Shown here: piece by piece, positions 42,574 through 52,098 of the stretch
Numbering within the stretch: the first letter of the stretch is position 1
Layout of the letters: each line of letters opens with the position of its first letter
Source: Sporopachydermia quercuum
Taxonomy: Eukaryota > Ascomycota > Sporopachydermiomycetes > Sporopachydermiales > Sporopachydermiaceae
Direction of reading: 5' to 3'
Assembly: GCA_001599295.1 (NCBI GenBank)
Contig: BCGN01000007.1
Coordinates: forward strand, 446,433 to 510,432
Length of the DNA: 64,000 bases
Notes under the pieces: model-generated
Database searches by the model: none
Told to the model about the DNA's origin: nothing
Seen by the model: the letters and a program-made list of their open reading frames with translations, nothing else
Translations under genes and position numbers: made by a program

Positions 42574-45500
42574 TTACTCAATATCTAACACAGGTTTCAG
42601 ATTTCTCATCAATAACCAATCTTCACGTGCCACTGTATCTCTAAACATAGGATCCTTCAATGTATCGATACTCTTTCTTGAGATCAATGAATATAATGTA
42701 TCCTTCTCATCAACATGTCTACCCCATACTGGTTGTTGTCCAGATGGACCATCCAATCTCATTGCCACACCTTGATTAGTTTGCCCTTTCTTTACGAGAT
42801 CAATTGGTTTATGGTTGACTTCCAGACTCACCACTTTACCTAATTCCAAGATTTGCTTTTGTTTGGTTTCAGGATCAATCTTGACAGCAGCAATAGGTGT
42901 ACCAATTCGAACACTTCCTTCAACAACATCAACACCAATAATCATAGGATTTCTCTTGTTGATGATTTGTAAAGTCTTCAATACGCATGGGAAAATGGCT
43001 TGACCAATATTATCTTTACGTTTTGCTTCCAAGAGTTTCTTTTGATGAGCTGTGAATTCATCAAACAAATGATAAATGATATCCGCATTGAAGATCTTCA
43101 CTCCTTGTTCTTCTGCGTATTGTTCGGCCTCTTTATCGATCTTCACATCGAAACAGAGCATAACTGCAAATTCCTTAGCTTTATCAAGCATTGCCGCTGC
43201 CTTCATGACATCTCTTTTAAAAACAGGACCAATGCCAATAGACATCACTGGAATCTTCATATCTTTGAGGAAATCCAATAAAGCTTCCAAAGCACCTAAA
43301 GTAGATGCTTGAACAGTGACACCTCTGCCTGAGGAGTCTACAGAGTCTAAAAGACCAGTCAAATCATCCATAACGTCATCCATGAGTTCTTCTTCATCGT
43401 CACTAGGTCCAACAACAAGCAGCTGGGAACCAGCAACAGCCTTTTCTAAATCATTAGCAGCAATCTTCACACCCAAAGCAGCCTTCACTTCCTTATGATG
43501 AACATATTGTGATTTAATACGTAATTCACGTAACGGTTGTGGTGTAAGCAGCGCTCGAATATTCGTAGCAATAGGTCCATTGAGACCGCATAAAACTATC
43601 CTGTCACCTTCTTTGAGAATACCATTAGAAAGAATAACGTCAATAGTAGTACCAAGACCTTCTACGACCTTAACTTCGAGAATAGTAGCCTCAATAGATG
43701 ATAAGTACATCAATTGTTTGCTCATACGTTTCTGAGTTAACTCTAAGAGTAACCATAGTAAATCTGGGACACCTTCACCAGTTACAGCAGATGTAGGAAC
43801 AATAGAAACAAACTTGGATAAATTCTTGTTTTGATAGTATAATTCAGAGTTCAACCCTTGTTCAGCTAATGCTAATTTGATTTGGTCTAAACGATCTTTG
43901 AATTCATTTATAACACCTTTGTTTTGTCTAGAAAGTGAATCACGGAATGCATTGTTAGGAGTAGTTTCCCAACCATATAAACGATCGATTTTATTGAGAG
44001 CCACAATGAATGGAGTTTTTCTGTCTCTTAAAAGTCTGATGGATTCCAAAGTTTGTTGTTCTAAACCGTGAGTAATATCAATAACAAGAATAGCAATGTT
44101 ACATAATGAAGAACCTCTGGAACGGAGATTAGAGAAGGACTCGTGACCTGGAGTATCAATGATCAGAAGACCTGGAACAGAATAGTCTTGAGTTTCGTAT
44201 TTATTCATAACTTGAGTCTTTTGTTCAATGGCTTCGATAGGGAAATAGGTGGCACCGATTTGCTGAGTAATACCACCGGCTTCTCCTTCCTGGACGTTGG
44301 TTTGACGGATCTTATCAAGCAATTTGGTCTTACCAGTATCTACATGACCAAGAATACAACAGATAGGAGATCTGAGGTTTTCTGTACGTTTTGATTTGGG
44401 TGCTTTCTTTTCTGTCTCTTGTTTGCTGACAGATGAATTGGTGACTACTGCAGCAGGAGCACTCGCAGTGGTAGAGGTAGCCTTCGCAGCTTCAGCTTTG
44501 GCGGCAGCTTTAGCCTCGGCTTCGGTTTCAGCTTTAGTAGTCTCAGCTTCAGTGTCTTTGGTGGTTTTAGTTTCATCATCACTGAGGGCACCAGCTTCCC
44601 AGCTGTCCAAAACACCATCATCTTCAGCGGCATCTTCCCAGCTTTCCACTAAAGGAGCTTCCTCAACTACTTCCGGTTCCTCCTCCTCTTTTGCAGATTC
44701 AGCAGCAGGTTTTATTTCTGGCTCGGGAGTAGCAGTGCCCTTCTTCTTCTTATTGCCATACACAGGTCGTTTTGGCTTATTATCATTTGTATTTAAACCT
44801 TCAACAACAACACCCGATTGCAGGAGTTCTTCCCTTCTTTTTTCCATCAATCGTTTTTGTTCCTTTTGCTTCTTAGTAAGTAATAAACCAGCGGCCTTCT
44901 TTTCTTCTCGCTTTTGTCTTTCGCGTTCCTTCTTTCTCAAACGAGCCTCTTCTTTAGCTTTTTCTTCTTCTTCTGATTTCTTTTCTTCTTCAGCTAAACG
45001 TTTCAGCTCTTCTTCCTCAGCACGCTTCTGTTCTTCTTCTAAAGCCTTTTGAGCAGCTAAACGTTTCTGTAAAGCAGCAATATGAGCAGGTACTTTCTTA
45101 CCAGCTGCTGTAGCTGCTGCATCAGTTGAGGCAGCAGCAGAAGCACTAGCAGCTTTCTCATTAGCTTTGGCACTGGCATCTCCTTTAGCAGCTTGCAGAG
45201 CTGCTTTTTTGGCCTTTTCCTTTTCCTTCTTCTTTGCCTTTTCTTTTTCCTTCTTTTCCTTTTCCTTCTCCTTTTTACTCTTCAGCTGCACAGCAGGCTT
45301 ATTTGAACCATTGCTCTTCTCATTGCTGTCGTCTGTCTTGATGTCCTTCTTCTTTTTTGATTTTCTCAAAGCTGAAAGAAAATCATCTTCAGGGAAATCT
45401 TCCTCTGCAGTAGCTACTTCAAATCCAGATTCTGCTGTGGGTTCAGGAGTAGCCTCCGTAGCAGATTCAACCTCCTTAGAGACTCCGAACTCTTCTGCCT

Positions 45501-45878
45501 GAGGAGCATCTTCTTCAAAGTCCTCGTCCCAGTAATCGCCACCAGATTTTCCTTTGGCTCTAAACGATACAGTTAGTATACATCGTAATGTTCAAATGAC
45601 ACAATCAATGGAGAGTACCTGTGATTACGCTAGGTACAGAAATAATAAACACTAGGCATTTGATGACCAGCAAAATAGCACAAGAAATAATAAATAATAA
45701 ATGAGAAAAATAAAAAGAGAATAGTAAAAAACATCATAGAACTCTGCAACGCTTTCCAAGTGCGTTCTGACGCTTTTCCCAGACTCCAAGCTACTAGATC
45801 TCCGATTTCCCTGGTCATTCATCGTTTATTTTGCCCTTATGGTACGTCTCAAAGCTTCGATACATACTTCTTACCCAT
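42574..45878 (-). CDS. FUN12: Translation initiation factor eIF5B (spliced)
   Basis: The GTPase that joins the 60S subunit to the initiation complex. The open frame with a good match begins without an ATG. Splicing joins exon 1 (45878-45868, ATGGGTAAGAA) to exon 2 (45559-42574), giving [20 protein letters not shown], close to S. cerevisiae MAKKSKKNQQNYWDEEFEE. The intron (45867-45560, 308 bases) has GTATGT, TACTAAC at 45578-45572 and TTTAG. Total is 998 residues (1,002 in S. cerevisiae). A charged Lys/Glu-rich N-terminal third is followed by the G domain from about residue 395: [28 protein letters not shown]. Domains II-IV follow, ending in the eIF1A-binding helix region with the last residues NLKPVLDIE. 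It is divergent from RBG1. Confidence 0.95.
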
Positions 45879-46494
45879 TTTCACTGATTAATGCAATAAA
45901 TATGTGTTCAAACAAACACAAATCAGTTTCTAAAAACGATGGAGCAGCTGTATAATAAACTGTCCTAATTTGAATACTTGTTCTGTAGATTCTACAAATT
46001 TTCTCGATCCTCAATAAACCTTTCAGTATGCTAATTGATGATGCGATGTATGCTGATACCTTCTTTCACCGATTCTGCTTACGATTTTGTGTTTGAAAAA
46101 AGGATGAAAAAAATTGAAATGTGAAAAGTTTCAAACATTACCCGGCAGAGGAACTATTCAGGGGGTACATAGTAGATATATATTGTGTCCCATATAGGGG
46201 GGAGAAACATCTCATATCGCACCAAATTTTTTTATGTGTTAACTTAGCGAAAACTTACACAAAGCTTACAGTGAAAGTTCAAGATGAGACTCATTAATAT
46301 GGAAGACCAATCGTTAGAAATTTTGTTCCTGTTCGTATATTAATGTTGCGAAGAGAACCTATTGAAGCATTTATATTGAGTATAAAGGTATAATTCAGTA
46401 TTTTTTGTTTGCTGAAGCTTGTTGTTTGTTTTTTGTTGAACTTGCTGTGTACCGGAAAGCAAGGAAAAAGATAGCAAGACAAACCGTTTCCACC
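45879..46494. promoter_or_regulatory. Shared divergent promoter of FUN12 and RBG1
   Basis: 616 bases between two divergent starts, both for ribosome-linked GTPases. It includes two G runs (near 46157 and 46193), which are STRE-like on one strand, and A/T tracts near 46095 and 46225. No protein-coding frame is seen. A TGATGA near 46037 recalls a C box, but no snoRNA can be supported. Confidence 0.45.
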
Positions 46495-47753
46495 ATGTCG
46501 ACTACTGTAGAAAAAGTATGTTCAACCATAAGAAGAGTTCATCAGTGTCATTTGAGTATCCAGTTTGCTGTAAGTCACAGTTATCATGACTAACCAACTT
46601 TATAGATTAAAGAAATAGAGCTGGAGATGTCTCGTACCCAGAAAAACAAAGCCACAAGTTTCCATCTGGGTCAACTGAAGGCTAAGCTTGGTAAGTATAA
46701 TACAGAGGTCGCAGCAGTATACTTTATGTCCCACCACTAACAATTACAGCAAAATTAAGAAGAGAACTACTGGCACCTTCTGGTGGCTCTGGCGGTGGTT
46801 CAGGTGGTGCAGGCTTTGATGTAGCTAGAACAGGTGTGGCTTCCGTAGGATTTATTGGTTTCCCTTCCGTAGGTAAATCAACTTTACTATCAAAGTTAAC
46901 TGGCACCCATTCTGAAGCTGCTGCCTACGAATTCACAACTTTGACCACCGTTCCTGGTACTATTAAATTTAAAGGTGCCAAGATCCAAATGCTTGATTTG
47001 CCTGGTATTATCGAAGGTGCCAAAGATGGTAAAGGTAGAGGTAAACAAGTTATTGCTGTAGCTAGAACTTGCAACCTGATTTTCATTGTGTTGGATGTCA
47101 ACAAACCTTTGATTCATAAGCAGATCATTGAGAAGGAATTGGAAGGTTTCGGCATTCGCATCAACAAAGTTCCTCCTAATATAGTTTTCCAAAAGAAAGA
47201 ACGAGGTGGTATCAATATCACCAATACTGTGCCATTAACACATTTAGATCCTGGTGAGATCAAAGCTGTTATGGGTGAATATAGAATCAACTCTGCTAAT
47301 ATTGCTTTCAGATGTGATGCCACTGTTGATGACTTGATTGATGTTTTAGAAGCTCAAAACAGAAAATATATTCCGGTGATTTATGTCCTTAATAAGATCG
47401 ATTCTATCTCTATAGAAGAATTAGATCTACTATACAGAATTCCCAACGCTGTACCCATTTCCTCGGAGCATGGTTGGAATCTTGATGAGTTATTGGAAGA
47501 AATGTGGAAGAAATTGAACTTGGTAAGAGTGTACACCAAACCAAAGGGTCGTATGCCTGACTATACGGATCCTGTGGTGTTGAGGAAGAGTGCATCAACT
47601 GTTGAGGACTTTTGTAATCAAATTCATAAGTCGCTGGTGGAGGATTTCAAAACTGCCGTGGTTTATGGTACGAGTGTCAAGCATCAACCTCAATACGTTG
47701 GTTTATCTCATACGTTGGAGGACGAAGACGTTGTTACTATTTTGAAGAAGTAA
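46495..47753 (+). CDS. RBG1: DRG-family ribosome-associated GTPase Rbg1 (three exons)
   Basis: A developmentally regulated GTP-binding protein. In S. cerevisiae Rbg1 binds Tma46 and helps translating ribosomes through difficult stretches. Exons are 46495-46515, 46606-46690 and 46750-47753. Intron 1 (90 bases) has GTATGT and GACTAAC. Intron 2 (59 bases) has GTAAGT, CACTAAC and TACAG. The joined protein has 369 residues, the same length as S. cerevisiae Rbg1. It starts [15 protein letters not shown], then [20 protein letters not shown]1 is GFPSVGKS, G3 is [13 protein letters not shown]4 is NKID, and the TGS end reads [19 protein letters not shown] Gly/Ser run (about residues 45-56) precedes the G domain. 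An unspliced reading would lose the first 64 residues, including the DRG-specific helices. Confidence 0.96.
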
Positions 47754-48414
47754 AAGAAGAAATGTAATTAATGATGAAGGTATGAATATGGGAATAATTA
47801 GGCAAGCGACGAGGAGGAAGAAGACTAATACGAGGTAAATATCGATGAGCTGGGAAAAGAAACTATTGTTCCAATAGTGTTTATTTTAGTATTCAGAGGA
47901 ATATTATTAATTTTTATTATTCATTTTGAAGGTAATGATGGTTGTAACTACAATGTATGACAATCTGTATACAGTTTTTCTTTAACATAATGATTTTATC
48001 ATGTTTCGTTGCATCACATTTCTTGTTTTAAAGACACAATGCATACCATTATATAGATAACGAACGAAAAGGAGGTAAAATATATAAAATCATTCTTTTG
48101 CGTCCCTGATTATTGCTTTGTATCAGCCATACGCATTATCGACAGTTCATTCATTTATAACAGAATTATACCTATGAGATTTGTGGCATATACTTTCAGT
48201 TTGCATAATAATAACGTTATGCTCATCTCATCATCAAGCAATCCTCGGCTCAAGCACTTTGAAGACATCAACATTAGGGATTATAAGATCTTTAGCAATA
48301 TAAAATTCCACTTTTATCACAATTTATATTTTCTGCGTTGTTCCCATTTATTCTTAAGATCTCTCCGCTTATAAACAAAATTCCACCAGTTTCCACACAG
48401 TCTTAAACCAGCCT
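47754..48414. other. Convergent intergenic region RBG1 / pseudophosphatase gene
   Basis: 660 AT-rich bases. The short plus-strand frame at 48174-48374 (66 codons) resembles nothing I know. Only 3' regions are expected here. Confidence 0.5.
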
Positions 48415-49422
48415 TCATTTCCTGTATGGCAAATTACTTTCTTTCTTAGCTGCTACGCTGCTAGTTCCTCCAACTTCTCCTTCAACGAAAACATCTCGAA
48501 CACTTCTCTTCTGCAGCCGACCAGTAGATCTTAAACTACCTATCGTCGTGGAACCTGAGCCTGCCCCTGAGCACCCACTATAGCCTGATCCCTCCTGAAT
48601 ATTTTGAGCATTTTGAGCATTCAGTAGCCCGAAATTTGATTGCAAAGAATCATAAGAACTACTGTTTGATCCTAGATTGCTGTTTCCTCTTGAATGGGAA
48701 TCCTCGGTGTCGTTAAGCCTTATCTGTCTTCTAGCTTTACATATATCTTCAAATGCTAACAAATAATGGCGTAGAGAATTATCAACAGTTATGCACAATC
48801 TTTTTGATTGAACAAATTGAAATGCTTCCTGAAACCCGATATTGAATGTCTCCATCAGATAGGCAATTATCAAAGCTGCGCTTTTATTATTTCCATTCTC
48901 ACAGAGAAACAGCACTGACTTAGATGAATTGTAGGCAAGTGACTGGTTAACTATCTTATTCACAGTTGATAGAATACTAACAAAAGGAAGTGAATGAATC
49001 AAGGGAGATTTAACGGAGTATATCAGTGAGAGTCTCACGTTATTGTTGAGATAATGATTTAGGAACTTTTCCATTTCCATTTGATCAATCTCCAATGTAT
49101 TGTCTTCAAGAAATAATGGATTCCCAGGAATATATTCATCGTCAATAAGGAAAGGATGGAAATTGGGAAACTTAATATTTTTCTGGCTCAGCCAAAATGC
49201 GTTTTGAATACAAGGGCCAATTAGTATTACTGTTGATATGTTTTTCTCCTGAAGAAAAGCTGTGTCGTCAGTAGTAGATAAAGGCCCAAGGAATACTCTG
49301 GATGCTATTTCTTGGGCCTTAGATCTGTCATTGTAATTCCAATCGGCAGAAGAAAAAGATCGATTAAGAAAAGATGGTTCAACATCCACTCTAGGAAAAG
49401 AAACAGTGGCCTCAGGGATCAT
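48415..49422 (-). CDS. Dual-specificity phosphatase-like protein, probable pseudophosphatase
   Basis: A 335-residue protein with the fold of dual-specificity phosphatases at about 35-235. It opens with AQEIASRVFLGPLSTTDDTA, the usual start of the DSP domain, and includes LFLEDNTLEIDQMEMEKFLN and a C-terminal helix region YLMETFNIGFQEAFQFVQSK. Active phosphatases carry HCxxGxxRS; here the loop reads LCENGNNKSA, keeping Cys and Gly but with Leu for His and Lys for the phosphate-binding Arg. The general-acid loop is also not obvious. This points to a STYX-like phospho-binding or scaffold protein. The last 100 residues are Ser/Gly/Asn-rich. ATG at 49422 is the first in frame. I cannot name a one-to-one S. 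cerevisiae orthologue. Confidence 0.7.
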   Translation of the reverse strand: MIPEATVSFPRVDVEPSFLNRSFSSADWNYNDRSKAQEIASRVFLGPLSTTDDTAFLQEKNISTVILIGPCIQNAFWLSQKNIKFPNFHPFLIDDEYIPGNPLFLEDNTLEIDQMEMEKFLNHYLNNNVRLSLIYSVKSPLIHSLPFVSILSTVNKIVNQSLAYNSSKSVLFLCENGNNKSAALIIAYLMETFNIGFQEAFQFVQSKRLCITVDNSLRHYLLAFEDICKARRQIRLNDTEDSHSRGNSNLGSNSSSYDSLQSNFGLLNAQNAQNIQEGSGYSGCSGAGSGSTTIGSLRSTGRLQKRSVRDVFVEGEVGGTSSVAAKKESNLPYRK

Positions 49423-49718
49423 CCTTGTTGTTTTGTTAGAAGCTAAAATGGATTGATGATAAGATCTGCCGGAAGTAGCTCATGCGGTTATTGATAGTCT
49501 CCAGTGGAAGAGGCTAACATTTAGAAGTTTCCTAAAGGAAACAAATGCAGAAATTTATTGAGAATTGTGTTCCAGTGGTTAGGGATATAATAAGTATAAT
49601 TCAGTTATCTTTTGTTATACACAGCTAAAGACTCTAATCAATCAGCTTCGTTAGCTAGTAAATGGGTTGATTCCTTAACAAACACAGCACAAGAAAGTCT
49701 GGAGTGTCTAACCATATT

Positions 49719-49736
49719 TATGCATATATATGCATA
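49719..49736. repeat. 18-base perfect palindrome
   Basis: TATGCATATATATGCATA equals its own reverse complement. It lies about 300 bases upstream of the pseudophosphatase start codon and carries two ATGCATA cores. The same core recurs in neighbouring intergenic regions. Confidence 0.7.
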
Positions 49737-50124
49737 GTTAATGCAAGCTAAGTTTTAGAGAGAAACGCAAAGGGTTAATTGTGTATTGTGGAGATTATGA
49801 GAATTGAGAATATAAAGTAGGACTAAAAAATTACAACATCAATTTTGATAGGGAGACTATTATATCACATTATTTCAGTAGTGAAAATGTTCTTTTGAGG
49901 TTTATTGAAAAGAAAAGTGAAAAGTTGTGCGGAGTGATGCCATGCTCAAATAGCATTGTACTTCGCCAAAAGAGAAAAAAATAAAGTTGTCCATCTGCAT
50001 ACTCGCTTAATTTTCCGATTGGGGTTGTAGTTTGGGAGCGCACGTGAGATAACAGTTCATGCATAATCATGCAGGCACCTGGGAATAGAAGATTGATTTT
50101 AGAATAAGTACCTTCAATCTGATC

Positions 50125-50150
50125 ATGTAATATTATTTCGAATATTACAT
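50125..50150. repeat. Inverted repeat with 10-base arms
   Basis: ATGTAATATT (50125-50134) and AATATTACAT (50141-50150) flank the 6-base loop ATTTCG. The arms are perfect. AT-rich, so the hairpin is weak, but longer than expected at a random position. Confidence 0.7.
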
Positions 50151-52098
50151 AGTACGATAAGTCGGACTTCTAAAATATTATTCAATTAAAACTTTGAGCA
50201 CTACTTTATCTCTTGGTTTTAAAAGCGTGTTCTCAGCTCAAACTGGTGCACTAATAACGGTTGTTGAATGAGGACTTAGATTCCAACGAATGTACAACAA
50301 AATGTCATTTATAACAATTTTGCAACGCTTATCTGTGATGAAACCCAAACCATTTTCCAGTTGCCATTGTTACCTACCTTGATAAACTCCCAAAATTTTA
50401 TCANTCTAGTGGATGTTAATCATTCATGTTGAACTCATCTTCTTCCTGGTTCTAGATTTCTCACCTCTTTAGTAGCTGCTCGCTAAGAGAGTAAGAGACA
50501 ACCCTCTTGAATCTTTCAATATGTTTATGAATGCTTTAACGCAGAGACTTGCACTGTTTTAAGTGAAAGTTAATTAATAATCAATAGGGACACACTGCCC
50601 TCATAATTTTAATATCTACCAAATGTCCAAACGGCATTTCGAGTCATGAATTGATTATGTCTGTTGATGCTCACCGGTTTCTTATCTGAAATCTAGGATT
50701 AAAGTTTTTATTTCTCTTTCGTAGTGATTTGTCAGGATAATTTGTCAGGATTATTTTAGGTCCTATAATCATTCTTGTCTTTGCCTACTCTCTTTCAACA
50801 TCCTACTTTTTTAGGACCATATTGATAGACAAGGTAACTACTATTTTACCCAGAGCGCAAAATAGTTGTGCGATATAGGTTATAGGTTATTGCTAATTTG
50901 GATGTTGGAGTACGTCCTTCTTGCTTAGTCTGTCCAGCCCCCGATCGCGTGATTAAAAGGACATACAATATGTAGGAATATGCACTCAAACTCAACATCA
51001 AGAATTTTAACTTAAAAGGTATATGTAAAAGCCTGACAATCCTGACGTTGCTCGATATTAATTTCAACCCAATTAAGATTGAAGTTCACTTAAATGCATA
51101 CTGTCTACATATCATCTAAAACCCTATTTTCCTATTTGAATAAGGATCAACTATATTTTCTTCAAACAGNTGAGATAAGTTTAAAGAAAAATAAACAAAC
51201 ATAGAGAAAAGTATTTGAATCATTAGAATATTAGTATCTTTATTTGCTTGGGATATGCGTAGACTGTCATGGATTTTGATTCTACTGGCCTGAAGTGAAT
51301 ACGATGGAACGTCCNATAGATGAAGAGCAGAGTAAATGGTGAAGAAGACTAGCAAGATAAAGTAATAAAAAAATTGTTATTGCATATATATTTCTTTCCA
51401 ATATGGAAGATGGAAGTAAGACAGTAGTAGTAGTATCAGGGGCGGCATGAACAGATAAGACAACAATAGGACCCCGCCTCATACATGGAAGGTGATAAAC
51501 ACAATAGTTATTCTAGCAGAGACATTTCATTTTCTCATCAATCGCTTTAAAATATAACAAACGTGTGATTTCGTTGAATATTAAGCTCTGTAGTTAATTT
51601 AAGTGTAGAACTCTATGTTCGTAGACCGTTAAATCTGTTTAGTTCTTCCTTTGGCTAAAGAAACAAATGTTGGTCGTTTCAAATTGATAGTCGCAATTAG
51701 CCTAGACTTCGTCATAAGCAGAGAGTGTACGTTAAAACTGAAACATGTTCTAGAGTTTGAATAAATAATATCATTCTTAGAATCTATCGTGGACATCCAC
51801 CGTTATTCAAACAATCCTCAATATGTTTACAGTCTGTCAAGTTTGGTTCTTACATAACTAGTAGATTGCATTTCCGGGTCATATCTACCCTGTATTTCCT
51901 ATTTGAAATTCTACCATCTGGTATTGAAAACTAGAAAAAAGCTAATTAAGTTATACCTACTCGCACAGCTAGTTCTTTCCACAATTTGATTCCACATTAC
52001 CATTTCTTCTTGTTTTCTTTCCTTTCAAGACATTTGAGTTCTGGAAGTCTTTTTTGATTCTCCAAATTCAAACCCGAATCTTATTTCAATTTAAACCC

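Larger units (their letters stand above)
49423..52098. other. 2.7-kb gene-poor region
   Basis: The largest gap in the window, between the start of the pseudophosphatase gene and the stop of UTP21 (both minus strand). Short minus-strand frames at 49870-50070, 50846-51067 and 51116-51355 have no recognisable character. It contains a perfect 18-base palindrome (49719-49736), a 10-base-arm hairpin (50125-50150) and a GCACGTGA element near 50039. Only part of it is needed as a promoter. A regulatory RNA, replication origin or decayed gene would fit; none can be shown. Confidence 0.45.

Noticed and set aside
44396-45052. 218-codon plus-strand frame opposite FUN12
   Set aside because: Reads as Ser/Phe runs because it opposes the Lys/Glu-rich N-terminal third of eIF5B.
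46030-46075. C/D snoRNA-like motifs (TGATGA, CTGA) between FUN12 and RBG1
   Set aside because: No terminal stem and no guide complementarity that I can check; motifs this short occur by chance.
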